This document shows, piece after piece, positions 8,159-17,047 of a stretch of DNA of 64,000 bases (position 1 is its first letter; every line of letters begins with the position of its first letter). The notes under the pieces were generated by a model that saw nothing but the letters and a program-made list of their open reading frames with translations, was not told the origin of the DNA and searched no databases. The stretch is from Sinorhizobium fredii USDA 205 (lineage in GTDB: Bacteria > Pseudomonadota > Alphaproteobacteria > Rhizobiales > Rhizobiaceae). Made by a program: the position numbers and the translations under genes. The stretch is from the NCBI RefSeq assembly GCF_001461695.1, contig NZ_AUTC01000199.1, forward strand, positions 62,001 through 126,000, read 5' to 3'.

Positions 8159-9037
8159 ATGTCCACAACTGTTTTCTCCGTCCGATTGCTGGTCGCCGCG
8201 GTGTTTGTTTCAAGCGTCGCCACCTCCGCCGCAGCCAAGCCGCTGCAGCCCTACAAGGATGCATTGTTCGGCTATCCCGCAATCCTGCGGGAGGACGACG
8301 GCGGCGATTTCCGCGTTGTCGATTATCAGGAGCTCAGAGACATCAACGGGCGCGACCAGATTCCGGAGCGCCGTGTCAAGCGGGCCTATGTGTCGCTTGG
8401 CGTGAAGAGTTCGCAGGTGAACGAGACGCTTGATCTCGGTGGTCGATCTCTCGACGTGACGCGCGTCGGTCCGGACCGCGGCGCGGCCTTCACGGTGATC
8501 TTCATCCATGGGCGCGGCGGTGACCGGCGCCTCGGCGCCAACGATTTCTCTTTCGGCGGAAACTTCAACCGCCTCAAAAATCTGGCGGTTGGCAATGGCG
8601 GTACTTACTATGCGCCGAGCGTACGCTCCTTCGACGCGGCCGGCGTGGCCGATATCGCGGCGCTGATCCGCTTTGCCGCCGAGCAATCCGACGGCCGGCC
8701 CGTAGTGTTGTCCTGCGCCTCTATGGGCAGCTTCATCTGCTGGGGCATCTCGCGCGATCAAAAGGCCACGGCGGCGCTGAGCGGCATGATGGTGATGGGC
8801 GGCGTCGCCGATCCCGCGTTTGAAGAGAGCGCCGCTTACAAGGCAAGACTGCCGATGCTCTTCAGCCATGGGAGCAACGACAGCGTCTATCCGGCCGAGG
8901 CACAGCTTGCACTCTATCGCTCCCTGAAGAACAAGGACTATCCCATTCGGTTCGTGCTGTTCGAGACCGGTTCGCATGGGACGCCGGTGCGCATGACCGA
9001 CTGGCGGAATGTGTTGAACTGGATTCTTGATCGTTAG
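8159..9037 (+). CDS. Secreted alpha/beta hydrolase
   Basis: A 292-residue protein with an N-terminal signal peptide (MSTTVFSVRLLVAAVFVSSV, then ATSAAAK), so it is probably periplasmic. An alpha/beta-hydrolase fold follows, with VIFIHGRGGDRR as the oxyanion strand, LSCASMGSF as the nucleophile elbow (Ser in a C-A-S-M-G context), SHGSNDSVYP supplying the acid, and GSHGTP with the catalytic His. The elbow departs from the usual G-x-S-x-G at its first position. The start at 8159 is chosen because it begins the signal peptide; the ORF extends 49 codons further without coding character. The substrate is unknown. The FAD oxidoreductase gene follows 29 bp later. Confidence 0.78.
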   Translation: MSTTVFSVRLLVAAVFVSSVATSAAAKPLQPYKDALFGYPAILREDDGGDFRVVDYQELRDINGRDQIPERRVKRAYVSLGVKSSQVNETLDLGGRSLDVTRVGPDRGAAFTVIFIHGRGGDRRLGANDFSFGGNFNRLKNLAVGNGGTYYAPSVRSFDAAGVADIAALIRFAAEQSDGRPVVLSCASMGSFICWGISRDQKATAALSGMMVMGGVADPAFEESAAYKARLPMLFSHGSNDSVYPAEAQLALYRSLKNKDYPIRFVLFETGSHGTPVRMTDWRNVLNWILDR

Positions 9038-9066
9038 CCGAGCGCTCGGGCCGCATTTTTGGAAAA

Positions 9067-10389
9067 GTGAGCATGGAAAAATTTGAAAGCTGGGGGCGGC
9101 TCGACAAGCGGCCCCAAGGCGCCATCTCGCCGGACGACTACGAGGACCGGCTCGGCGCGGTCGCCCCCATGGCCTATCTGCCCTTCGGCAACGGGCTGAG
9201 CTATGGCGACGTCTGCCGCAATGATCGCGGCACGCTGATCGACATTGCGAGGCACGGCCGCATCCTGGCCTTCGATCCGGGAACCGGGATGATGACCTGC
9301 GAGGCCGGCGCCACGCTGCGCGACATTCTCGTCCAGGCGATACCGCATCGCTTCTTCCTGCCCGTGACGCCGGGCACGGGTTTTGTTACCGTCGGCGGCG
9401 CCGTCGCCAACGACGTTCACGGCAGAAACCATCATGCCCGCGGCTCCTTCGGCAATCATATTCGGCGCCTGACGCTGCTGCGCTCGGATGGCGAGCGCCT
9501 GACCTGCTCCGCCGAGGAGAATGCCGAGCTCTTCGCCGCCACGATCGGCGGCCTGGGCCTGACTGGCCTGATCCTCGACGTCGAGCTGCGGCTGATGAAA
9601 GTGCCGTCGCCGCATGTCCAGCAGCATGCGATTCGCTTCGAAAACCTCGATGAGTATTTCGCGCTCGTCGATCGTGTCGGTGAAGAGCACGAATATTCCG
9701 TCGCCTGGATTGATCAGCTCGCGAGGGGCCGACGGACGGGAAGGGGTGTGCTCTGGGCTGCGGACCATGCGGATGCGTCCTGCGAATTCCCGGATCTCCC
9801 CAAGGGACTGAAGCTCTCATTGCCCCTTTCTCTGCCGTTCAATCCGCTGAATTCCCCGGCGCTGAAGGCACTCAACGAATACCGCTTTCGCAGAGAGGTG
9901 CGGGGGGAAACGGTTTCGACGATACAGTGGACGTCCTACTTCCATCCGTTCGACCGGCTCGGTGCCTGGCATCGGCTTTACGGACGCCAGGGTCCTTGCC
10001 AGCACCAAAGTGTCTATCCGGTAGAGAATGCCAAGCAGACCACAGTTCGGCTCATGGAGACTGCCCGCAAACACGGCCACGCCTCCTTCCTGACGACCAT
10101 GCACCGTTTCGGAGACACCGCAGGGCGAGGCTTACTCTCCTATCCTCGGCCGGGTTTCTCGCTGACCTTGGACTTCGCCAATCAAGGGGAAGCGACCGTC
10201 AAATTGCTCGATGATCTCGACCGGATTGTCGTCGAGGTCGGCGGCGCGGTGAATCCAAGCAAGGACCTCCGCATGAGCCCCGACGTTTTCGAGGCGTCTT
10301 TCCCTTCGTGGCGAAAGCTCGAAGCATGGCGCGATCCGGCCTTGGTCTCGGATTTCTGGAGACGCACCGCGCTCGCGCTCAACAGATGA
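9067..10389 (+). CDS. FAD-binding oxidoreductase (VAO/DprE1-like)
   Basis: A 440-residue protein of the vanillyl-alcohol-oxidase superfamily. The FAD-binding half shows GNGLSYGDVC, PGTGMMTCEAGATLRDI, LPVTPGTGFVTVGGAVANDV and HGRNHHARGSFGNHI, the pattern of D-arabinono-lactone oxidase and decaprenylphosphoryl-ribose oxidase (DprE1) relatives. The C-terminal substrate half contains HRFGDTAGRGLLSYPRPGFSL. The start is GTG at 9067 or ATG at 9073. It probably oxidises a sugar or sugar-lipid hydroxyl, but a mycobacterial-type arabinan pathway is not expected here and no DprE2 partner is adjacent. It may be co-transcribed with the hydrolase upstream. Confidence 0.8.
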   Translation: MSMEKFESWGRLDKRPQGAISPDDYEDRLGAVAPMAYLPFGNGLSYGDVCRNDRGTLIDIARHGRILAFDPGTGMMTCEAGATLRDILVQAIPHRFFLPVTPGTGFVTVGGAVANDVHGRNHHARGSFGNHIRRLTLLRSDGERLTCSAEENAELFAATIGGLGLTGLILDVELRLMKVPSPHVQQHAIRFENLDEYFALVDRVGEEHEYSVAWIDQLARGRRTGRGVLWAADHADASCEFPDLPKGLKLSLPLSLPFNPLNSPALKALNEYRFRREVRGETVSTIQWTSYFHPFDRLGAWHRLYGRQGPCQHQSVYPVENAKQTTVRLMETARKHGHASFLTTMHRFGDTAGRGLLSYPRPGFSLTLDFANQGEATVKLLDDLDRIVVEVGGAVNPSKDLRMSPDVFEASFPSWRKLEAWRDPALVSDFWRRTALALNR

Positions 10390-10395
10390 GGACGG

Positions 10396-10986
10396 TCAGC
10401 GCCTCATTCCCTTTATGTCCATGTCGAACTCGACCACGTTCGAGTAGATGGGCGTGCCGACGTCCATGCCGTAGGGCGCACGGCGGATGCTGCCGCGGAT
10501 GGTGAAGGAGATCGAGCCCTTGTTCCAATCGGTCAGCGTGACGGCGAAGCGTTCCTTGCGTGTCTTGCCGCGTGCCGTCAGCGCACCCTCGACGGTTGCC
10601 CTGTCGGGTCCGGTCTGTGTGACGCTCGTGGAGCGGAAGGTCACCGTTTGATAGTTGGCCGCGTCGAAGACCGCGCTGGAACGCAGGAAATCCTCGATTC
10701 GGCGCTCTCTCGCCCTCACGCTCTCCGGATAGAGCGTGAATTCGACCGATGATCGCGAGACATTGCCGCCGTCTATCCGGAACTTGCCGGAGAACTTCGC
10801 GAAGTTGCCGGCAATACCGCCGCCGCCGGTCTGCCCTACATTGAATTGGATGCGCGAGGAACTGGCGATGCTGTAGCTGCCGGCCGCGTCCGCGAGCGAC
10901 GGGGTCTTTGCGTCGGCCGGTAGAGCGACAGCGAGCAAGACCAATGGCAGGGCTGCTTTCAGCGAGAGAGTGCGCGGAGCGATCAT
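10396..10986 (-). CDS. YceI family periplasmic protein
   Basis: A 196-residue protein with a signal peptide (LKAALPLVLLAVALPADA) and one YceI domain, a lipocalin-like beta-barrel that binds isoprenoid chains such as polyprenols or ubiquinone. Typical segments are SRIQFNVGQTGGGGIAGNF, KFRIDGGNVSRSSVEFTL and FDAANYQTVTFRSTSV, then GALTARGKTR. Its start codon overlaps the stop of the cytochrome b561 gene by four bases (ATGA type). YceI and cytochrome b561 pairs are common in proteobacteria and are thought to act together in quinol-linked redox at the inner membrane. It converges on the FAD oxidoreductase gene. Confidence 0.9.
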   Translation of the reverse strand: MIAPRTLSLKAALPLVLLAVALPADAKTPSLADAAGSYSIASSSRIQFNVGQTGGGGIAGNFAKFSGKFRIDGGNVSRSSVEFTLYPESVRARERRIEDFLRSSAVFDAANYQTVTFRSTSVTQTGPDRATVEGALTARGKTRKERFAVTLTDWNKGSISFTIRGSIRRAPYGMDVGTPIYSNVVEFDMDIKGMRR

Positions 10987-11609
10987 GGATCATTTCCTCC
11001 CGGCAACGGCTTCATTGCTTCCCGAAGATCGGCCGCTTCTGCGTGGCTCGGCCGAGAGCCGGCGCGTAGCATGCGCATCAGCACCGCGTCGCCTCGGATG
11101 AACTGGTGGTAGAGCGCTGCCGCAGCGTGGATGACCACCAGGGCGAGCATGGCGTAGGCGAGCAATGCGTGGGTAAAGGCCCAGAACGCTTCGGAGCTAT
11201 CAGATTGCGGCAGGGACAGATGCGGAATGACGATGATGTTGAAGTAGAAGCTCGGGATGTTCAACGTCGAGGCAGAAGCGACAGCCCAGCCGGCCAGCGG
11301 CGTCAGAAAGCCGAGGGTGATCAGTATCCTGTGCGTTTCGCGCGCCGCGACATGTTCAAGCGGGCGGAGTCCTGGCACCGGCCGCGGGCTTCGTTCTACC
11401 AGCCACCAGATCGCCCTCACGAGCGCTGCGCCCAGAGCGGTGAAGCCGAACGACTTGTGCCATTGGTAGAGCGAAAACTGCAGGGCGGGATCGATTTCGG
11501 TGCGCCGCATGACGAAACCAATCAACATCAGACCGAGGATCAGCAGCGCGATCGTCCAGTGGAGGACGATCGTGACGGTTCCGAAACCATGATCGCTGTT
11601 GCGCAGCAT
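10983..11609 (-). CDS. Cytochrome b561 family protein
   Basis: About 208 residues with four predicted membrane helices. Candidate heme-ligand histidines are in TIVLHWTIALLI (helix 1), WHKSFG (helix 2), ETHRILITLGF (helix 3) and VVIHAAAALYHQFIRGD (helix 4), so two b-type hemes are expected, with quinol oxidation at the cytoplasmic membrane. The frame is open to 11705, but the family normally begins just before the first helix, so ATG 11609 (MLRNSDHGFG) is chosen; no strong ribosome site is visible for either. It is the first gene of the two-gene operon with yceI. Confidence 0.88.
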   Translation of the reverse strand: MLRNSDHGFGTVTIVLHWTIALLILGLMLIGFVMRRTEIDPALQFSLYQWHKSFGFTALGAALVRAIWWLVERSPRPVPGLRPLEHVAARETHRILITLGFLTPLAGWAVASASTLNIPSFYFNIIVIPHLSLPQSDSSEAFWAFTHALLAYAMLALVVIHAAAALYHQFIRGDAVLMRMLRAGSRPSHAEAADLREAMKPLPGGNDP

Positions 11610-11850
11610 CGAATGACTTAACCATTTCGGCTGGAGTGCCGGCGAGCTGTTTCGCTGAGATGAGACGCCCAAAGCCTCGGTTTTATTCGGAGCGTTGCTG
11701 CCCAAATTCGGCCGGCATCGGCATCATTGGCGCGCGTCACCTGTATCGGATGGCCGTTGGTCGGCCCGGAATCTGCGCGCAAGTGCTTTCATTTGCCCGA
11801 CCGATTTGCTAGGCCGCTTGCCCGAGAGGCCCTGATCCCGGAGGAATTTC

Positions 11851-12621
11851 ATGACGCCCGATATCCGCCCGCTGGTTGCCGGCAACTGGAAGATGAATGG
11901 TACGCGTGGATCGCTGGACCAGATCAAGGCGATGGCCGAGGGCGTCAAGGGCGCACTTTCCGCCAAGGTGGAGACGCTGATCTGCCCGCCGGCGACGCTG
12001 CTCTATGTTGCAACCGCACTTTGCGACGACAGTCCGCTGATGATCGGCGCCCAGAACTGCCACCAGAAGCAGTCGGGCGCCCACACCGGCGAGATTTCCG
12101 CCGAGATGATCGCCGATTGCTTCGGCACCCATGTCATCGTCGGCCACTCCGAACGCCGCACCGATCACGCCGAGACCGATGCGCTGGTCAGGGCGAAGAC
12201 GGAAGCCGCGCACGCCGCCGACCTCGTCGCCATCGTCTGCATCGGCGAGACCGAAGAAGAACGCAGGGGTGGCAAGACGCTCGACGTCCTGAAGCGCCAG
12301 CTCGCCGAAAGCCTGCCGGATGGCGCGACGGCTGAGAGCACCGTGATCGCCTACGAGCCGGTCTGGGCGATCGGCACCGGCCTGACGCCGACTGTGGGAG
12401 ATGTAGAGGAGGCGCACGCCTTCATGCGGCGTGAACTGGTCTCCCGCTTCGGTGCGGAAGGCGGCAAGATGCGGATCCTGTACGGCGGCTCCGTCAAGCC
12501 GTCGAATGCCAGGGAACTGATGGGCGTCGCCAATGTGGACGGTGCGCTGATCGGCGGCGCCAGCTTGAAAGCGGAAGACTTCCTCGCCATCTACCGGGCC
12601 TATGAAGAATTGACTGCGTGA
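11851..12621 (+). CDS. tpiA: Triosephosphate isomerase
   Basis: A 256-residue TIM barrel that interconverts dihydroxyacetone phosphate and glyceraldehyde 3-phosphate in the cytoplasm. It has the full set of active-site segments: GNWKMNG (Asn/Lys, residues 10-16), VGHSERR (catalytic His, about 97), AYEPVWAIGTG (catalytic Glu and flexible loop 6, about 167) and YGGSVKPSNA (phosphate binding). GGAGG lies eight bases before the ATG. The 140-bp upstream region separates it from the divergent cytochrome b561 gene. It begins a long run of plus-strand housekeeping genes. Confidence 0.97.
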   Translation: MTPDIRPLVAGNWKMNGTRGSLDQIKAMAEGVKGALSAKVETLICPPATLLYVATALCDDSPLMIGAQNCHQKQSGAHTGEISAEMIADCFGTHVIVGHSERRTDHAETDALVRAKTEAAHAADLVAIVCIGETEEERRGGKTLDVLKRQLAESLPDGATAESTVIAYEPVWAIGTGLTPTVGDVEEAHAFMRRELVSRFGAEGGKMRILYGGSVKPSNARELMGVANVDGALIGGASLKAEDFLAIYRAYEELTA

Positions 12622-12644
12622 CCGCCGCGTGGGGCTGGCAGGGG

Positions 12645-12672
12645 CTTGGAATAGCCGGCTGCTTGGTATAAA
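12645..12672 (+). promoter_or_regulatory. Candidate sigma-70-type promoter for secG
   Basis: CTTGGA at 12645-12650 and TATAAA at 12667-12672 are separated by 16 bases and lie about 85 bp before the secG ATG. This is the best match in the tpiA-secG gap to the rhizobial CTTGAC / CTATAT pattern. It is read by eye only. Confidence 0.35.
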
Positions 12673-12755
12673 GAGGCGCGAAATTTGGACGCGGCCCGTT
12701 ACGTGGCCGCGATCGTTCGATTCGAATGCCCCGCAGAGGGCAGGACTGGAAGCTG

Positions 12756-13232
12756 ATGCAGACCGTACTCCTCGTCATCTATCTCATGGTCGTCGTCGCC
12801 CTGATCGGCGTCGTCCTCATTCAGCGTTCCGAAGGTGGCGGTCTCGGTATTGGCGGCGGTTCGGGCTTCATGTCCGCCCGTGGCACGGCCAATGCGCTCA
12901 CCCGCACGACGGCGGTTCTCGCAGTGCTGTTCTTCGGCCTGGCGCTTGCGATGGGTATCCTGGCGCGCTACGAGCCGCAGGCGACCGACATCCTCGAGCG
13001 TATTCCGGGCACGAGCTCGAGCGGCGGCGTGCTGGATTCGCTCGGCGGCGGCCAGACGGCGCCGGCCGGTGGCAACACGCCCCCCCCGGCGACCGGCAAT
13101 GGCGCCAACAGCACGGTTCCGGCTGACGGCGCGGCTGCGCCGGCGCAAGCTCCGGCTGCTCAGCCGGCCGCCCCGGCTCCGGCCGCCGGCGCCAACGGCA
13201 ATACCGGATCGCAAGTTCCGAGCGGCCAGTAA
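12756..13232 (+). CDS. secG: Preprotein translocase subunit SecG
   Basis: A 158-residue inner-membrane protein of the SecYEG channel. The first membrane helix is VLLVIYLMVVVALIGVVLIQ. The conserved cytoplasmic loop GGGLGIGGGSGFMSARGTAN follows, and then the second helix, AVLAVLFFGLALAMGIL. The C-terminal half is a long Ala/Pro/Gly-rich tail, a feature of rhizobial SecG and roughly twice the length of the E. coli protein. The start is ATG 12756; an in-frame ATG ten codons upstream would add unrelated residues. A strong terminator follows directly. Confidence 0.93.
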   Translation: MQTVLLVIYLMVVVALIGVVLIQRSEGGGLGIGGGSGFMSARGTANALTRTTAVLAVLFFGLALAMGILARYEPQATDILERIPGTSSSGGVLDSLGGGQTAPAGGNTPPPATGNGANSTVPADGAAAPAQAPAAQPAAPAPAAGANGNTGSQVPSGQ

Positions 13233-13254
13233 CGGTCGAAGTCAGAAGAACCCG

Positions 13255-13286
13255 CCGGCGGATGTTTCATCCGCCGGTTTTGTTTT
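13255..13286 (+). terminator. Rho-independent terminator after secG
   Basis: The arms CCGGCGGATG (13255-13264) and CATCCGCCGG (13268-13277) are perfectly complementary around a TTT loop, followed by TTTTGTTTTG. It separates secG from pyrG. Confidence 0.9.
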
Positions 13287-13380
13287 GTGTGAAATCTGCC
13301 GCGACGAAAAACGGAAAAATTCGGGAAGACGAATTTTTTCGGTGGCGGAATCGTTTGTGAAAAGGTATCCGGTGACTCCC

Positions 13381-15009
13381 ATGGCGCGATATGTATTCAT
13401 CACTGGCGGCGTGGTCTCCTCCCTCGGAAAAGGCATCGCTGCGGCCGCTCTCGGAGCGCTGCTGCAGGCGCGTGGCTACCGCGTGAGGCTGCGCAAGCTC
13501 GACCCCTATCTCAACGTCGATCCGGGCACCATGAGCCCGACCCAGCATGGCGAGGTGTTTGTCACCGACGACGGGGCGGAAACCGACCTCGATCTCGGCC
13601 ACTACGAACGCTTCACCGGCCGTTCGGCGACGAAGACCGACAACATCACCACGGGCCGGATCTACAAGAACATCATCGACAAGGAACGCCGTGGCGACTA
13701 TCTCGGCGCAACGGTCCAGGTGATCCCGCACGTCACCAACGAGATCAAGAACTTCGTCACCGAAGGCAATGACGATTATGATTTCGTCATCTGCGAGATC
13801 GGCGGCACCGTCGGCGACATCGAGGCAATGCCCTTCATGGAGGCGATCCGCCAGCTCGGAAACGACCTGCCGCGCGGCGCGGCCGTCTATGTCCACCTGA
13901 CGCTGATGCCCTACATCCCGGCGGCGGGCGAATTGAAGACCAAGCCGACCCAGCATTCGGTCAAGGAACTGCAGGCGCTCGGCATCCATCCCGACATTCT
14001 GCTGGTTCGCGCCGATCGCGAGATTCCGGAAGCGGAGCGCCGCAAGCTGTCGCTCTTCTGCAATGTGCGGCAATCGGCCGTGATCCAGGCGCTTGACGTG
14101 GCGTCGATCTACGACGTGCCGATCGCCTACCACAAGGAGGGGCTGGACAACGAAGTGCTCGCCGCCTTCGGCATCGAGCCAGCACCTAAGCCGCGTATGG
14201 AAGCCTGGGAGAACGTCGCTCACCGGATCCGCACGCCGGAGGGCGAAGTCACGATCGCGATTGTCGGCAAGTATACCGGCCTCAAGGACGCCTATAAGTC
14301 GCTGATCGAGGCACTCTATCACGGCGGCATCGCCAATCGTGTAAAGGTCAAGCTCGAATGGATCGAGTCGGAGATCTTCGAGAAGGAGGATCCGGCGCCC
14401 TATCTCGAGAAGGTCCACGGCATTCTCGTTCCCGGTGGCTTCGGCGAGCGCGGTTCGGAAGGCAAGATCAACGCGGCGCGCTTTGCCCGCGAACGCAAGG
14501 TGCCCTATTTCGGCATCTGCTTCGGCATGCAGATGGCGGTGGTCGAAGCCGCCCGCAATCTGGCCGGCATCGAGAAGGCAACCTCGACAGAATTCGGCCC
14601 CACCAAGGAGCCAGTCGTCGGCCTGATGACCGAGTGGGTGAAGGGCAACGAACTCGAGAAGCGCTCGGCCTCCGGCGATCTGGGCGGAACCATGCGCCTC
14701 GGCGCCTATCGTGCGGCCCTCAAGCAGAATACGAAGATTGCCGAGATCTACGGATCGACCGACATCTCCGAACGCCATCGCCACCGCTACGAGGTCAATG
14801 TCGACTACAAGAATCGCCTGGAGTCCTGTGGCCTGGTCTTCTCCGGCATGTCGCCGGACGGCGTGTTGCCGGAGACGGTGGAATATAACGACCATCCGTG
14901 GTTCATCGGCGTGCAGTACCATCCGGAACTGAAGTCGCGCCCGTTGGAGCCGCACCCCTTGTTCGCGAGCTTCATCGAAGCGGCGCTCGAACAGTCGCGG
15001 CTCGTGTAG
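13381..15009 (+). CDS. pyrG: CTP synthase
   Basis: A 542-residue enzyme that aminates UTP to CTP with ATP and glutamine. The synthetase half begins TGGVVSSLGKGIAAAA (P-loop) and contains the GEVFVTDDGAETDLDLGHYE region. The class I glutamine amidotransferase half has the nucleophile in GICFGMQMA (Cys near residue 380) and the His/Glu pair in QYHPELKSRP (about 513). The length is as expected. The ATG at 13381 is preceded by a 100-bp leader after the secG terminator, so it probably has its own promoter. The 646-codon ORF on the opposite strand is a shadow. Confidence 0.97.
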   Translation: MARYVFITGGVVSSLGKGIAAAALGALLQARGYRVRLRKLDPYLNVDPGTMSPTQHGEVFVTDDGAETDLDLGHYERFTGRSATKTDNITTGRIYKNIIDKERRGDYLGATVQVIPHVTNEIKNFVTEGNDDYDFVICEIGGTVGDIEAMPFMEAIRQLGNDLPRGAAVYVHLTLMPYIPAAGELKTKPTQHSVKELQALGIHPDILLVRADREIPEAERRKLSLFCNVRQSAVIQALDVASIYDVPIAYHKEGLDNEVLAAFGIEPAPKPRMEAWENVAHRIRTPEGEVTIAIVGKYTGLKDAYKSLIEALYHGGIANRVKVKLEWIESEIFEKEDPAPYLEKVHGILVPGGFGERGSEGKINAARFARERKVPYFGICFGMQMAVVEAARNLAGIEKATSTEFGPTKEPVVGLMTEWVKGNELEKRSASGDLGGTMRLGAYRAALKQNTKIAEIYGSTDISERHRHRYEVNVDYKNRLESCGLVFSGMSPDGVLPETVEYNDHPWFIGVQYHPELKSRPLEPHPLFASFIEAALEQSRLV

Positions 15010-15042
15010 GCTCGCGCCTTTTTGACGGTGCCGATTGTTCTC

Positions 15043-15070
15043 GCGGCCGGTTCCCCAGGGGACCGGCCGC
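15043..15070 (+). terminator. GC-rich hairpin after pyrG
   Basis: The arms GCGGCCGGT (15043-15051) and ACCGGCCGC (15062-15070) pair, with an inner CCC/GGG extension. Only ATTTG follows, so termination may be partial. Confidence 0.55.
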
Positions 15071-15187
15071 ATTTGACTCGTGCCGCCTGTTGGCCGAGGG
15101 ATGCAGTTTGACACCTGTCCGGCTGCCGCTTGCAATCGGCCGTCAAAAGTTGCAAACAGCGGCAAACCGGTCATCAGGGAAACCGCC

Positions 15188-16075
15188 ATGAACCTGCCCA
15201 CGCACACCGCCCGCCCGCTCGATCATCTCGTGCTGCCGGTGGCGGAACTCGGTCGGGCAAGGCGGCGCCTAGCCGATCTCGGCTTTACAGTCGCCGAAGA
15301 CGCGCGCCATCCCTTCGGTACTGAAAACGCCTGCGTCTTCCTTTCGGATAACACGTATCTGGAACCGCTCGCCGTCGCCTCCCGCGAGGAATGCGAGGCT
15401 GCCGCGCTTGCCGGAAATGCCTTTATCGCGCGCGACCACGCGTTCCGCTTTCGTCAGGGTCCCGAAGGCTTATCGGCAATCGTGCTCGGAACGCCCGATG
15501 CCGCCGCTGATCACATCCGTTACCGGTCCTGCGGCATCTCCGGCGGCGAGATGCTGGAATTTTCGCGGCCTATGCGACTGCCGGACGGACGCGAAGGGCT
15601 CGGCTCATTCAGGCTGGCCTTCGCCGCGGATCTGCGCGCGCCGGACTTCTTCCTGTTCAGTTGCCAGCGTATCCGCGCCCTGCCGGTCGACAGCGCGCTG
15701 CACAACCACGAGAATGGTGTGGTCGGCATCGCCGAAGTCGTTCTTTCGGAGCCCAATCCGACGGATTTCCAGTATCTGTTGCAGGAAGCCGTCGACGAGC
15801 GCGAGGTCTCGGCCCATTCCTTTGGCATGGACATCCAGGCCGGCAGCGCCAAGCTCTCGGTCATGAACCCCGCCGGGATGGAGGCCTTCTATGGGCGCTC
15901 CGTCAGCGCGACCGAACGCGGCTTGCGCGGCCGTGCGGTGGTGTTCCGCGTCACCGACCTGGAAGCGACGCGCGCGCTATTTGCGCAGAACGATATCGAA
16001 TTTGCAGAAATGGGCGGACGCCTCATTGTCCCGGAAGCACCGGGGCAGGGGGTGATTTTCGCGTTTGGAGTGTGA
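15188..16075 (+). CDS. VOC family (glyoxalase-like) protein
   Basis: A 295-residue protein. RPLDHLVLPVAELGRARRRL is the typical first beta-alpha unit of vicinal-oxygen-chelate proteins, with a metal-ligand His. A central YLEPLAVAS segment and the second-half segment FYGRSVSATERGLRGRAVVF complete the tandem-module arrangement of glyoxalase-like domain proteins. The substrate is unknown. Its stop codon is two bases before the kdsA ATG, so the two are an operon, although no functional link to lipopolysaccharide synthesis is evident. The start ATG 15188 is taken because upstream in-frame codons are Cys/Pro-rich and not conserved-looking. Confidence 0.78.
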   Translation: MNLPTHTARPLDHLVLPVAELGRARRRLADLGFTVAEDARHPFGTENACVFLSDNTYLEPLAVASREECEAAALAGNAFIARDHAFRFRQGPEGLSAIVLGTPDAAADHIRYRSCGISGGEMLEFSRPMRLPDGREGLGSFRLAFAADLRAPDFFLFSCQRIRALPVDSALHNHENGVVGIAEVVLSEPNPTDFQYLLQEAVDEREVSAHSFGMDIQAGSAKLSVMNPAGMEAFYGRSVSATERGLRGRAVVFRVTDLEATRALFAQNDIEFAEMGGRLIVPEAPGQGVIFAFGV

Positions 16076-16077
16076 CG

Positions 16078-16917
16078 ATGGAAACCAATGCAAGGGTCGT
16101 CGTCGGCGAGGGTGCCGGCCAAGTGGTGTTCTCGCAGAAGGAGCGGCTGACGCTGATCGCCGGCCCCTGCCAGATGGAGAGCCGCGAGCACGCCTTCATG
16201 GTGGCCGGCAAGCTCGCCGAGCTCTGCAACTCGCTCGGTCTCGGCCTCGTCTATAAGTCTTCCTTCGACAAGGCGAACCGCACCTCAATCTCCGGCAAGC
16301 GCGGCATCGGCCTTGATAATGCGATGGAGATCTTTGCCGATCTGAAGCGCGAATTCGGCTTTCCTGTGCTGACCGACATCCACACGGAAGAACAGTGCGC
16401 TTTGGTCGCCGAGACCGTCGACATCCTGCAGATCCCGGCCTTCCTGTCGCGCCAGACCGACCTTCTCGTCGCCGCGGCGAAGACCGGGCGCGTCATCAAC
16501 GTCAAGAAGGGCCAGTTCCTGGCGCCCTGGGACATGAAGAACGTGCTCGCCAAGTTCACGATGAGCGGCAACCCGAACGTGCTCCTGTGCGAGCGCGGCG
16601 CGTCCTTCGGCTACAACACGCTCGTTTCCGACATGCGCTCTTTGCCGATCATGGCGGCGCTCGGTGCGCCGGTGGTCTTCGACGCGACTCATTCGGTGCA
16701 ACAGCCGGGCGGCCAGGGCGGTTCCTCGGGCGGCCAGCGTGAGTTCGTCGAGACTTTGGCGCGTGCGGCTGTCGCTGTCGGCGTTGCGGGCGTCTTCATC
16801 GAGACGCATGAGGATCCGGACAATGCCCCCTCCGACGGCCCGAACATGGTGCCGCTCAAGGACATGCCGCGTCTCCTCGAAAAGCTGCTCGCCTTCGACG
16901 CGATCGCCAAGGCTTGA
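16078..16917 (+). CDS. kdsA: 2-dehydro-3-deoxyphosphooctonate aldolase (KDO-8-P synthase)
   Basis: A 279-residue cytoplasmic enzyme that condenses phosphoenolpyruvate with arabinose 5-phosphate to make KDO 8-phosphate for the lipopolysaccharide core. Signature segments are LIAGPCQMESRE, VYKSSFDKANRTSISGKRG (PEP/A5P-binding), LTDIHTEEQC, NVKKGQFLAPWDM, ERGASFGYNTLVSDMRSLPI and FDATHSVQQPGG. A Cys in AGPCQ is conserved in both metal-dependent and metal-independent types, so it does not settle the type. The start follows the VOC gene stop after two bases. Enolase, which makes PEP, lies 130 bp downstream. Confidence 0.96.
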   Translation: METNARVVVGEGAGQVVFSQKERLTLIAGPCQMESREHAFMVAGKLAELCNSLGLGLVYKSSFDKANRTSISGKRGIGLDNAMEIFADLKREFGFPVLTDIHTEEQCALVAETVDILQIPAFLSRQTDLLVAAAKTGRVINVKKGQFLAPWDMKNVLAKFTMSGNPNVLLCERGASFGYNTLVSDMRSLPIMAALGAPVVFDATHSVQQPGGQGGSSGGQREFVETLARAAVAVGVAGVFIETHEDPDNAPSDGPNMVPLKDMPRLLEKLLAFDAIAKA

Positions 16918-16925
16918 GGCCGGCG

Positions 16926-16940
16926 CATGAAATTTTCATG
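16926..16940. promoter_or_regulatory. Short palindrome in the kdsA-eno gap
   Basis: CATGAAATTTTCATG is a perfect palindrome with seven-base arms around a central T, in the 130-bp gap upstream of eno. It could be an operator for eno or chance; the rest of the gap shows nothing clear. Confidence 0.25.
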
Positions 16941-17047
16941 AACTGCGATGACGCTCGGGACATTGCCACCTGCGCGCCATTGTAATTTCGAGGCCATGAA
17001 TTAAGACAGGCCCATCATCATTATCGTCCACAAGCAGGGAAGAGATC

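Noticed and set aside
6106..8433. 775-codon open frame on the plus strand.
   Set aside because: It is antisense to parE, whose ATPase and TOPRIM motifs are intact; high GC content leaves long open shadow frames.
13267..15207. 646-codon open frame on the minus strand.
   Set aside because: It is antisense to pyrG, with no recognisable domain and an Asp/Arg/His-rich shadow composition.
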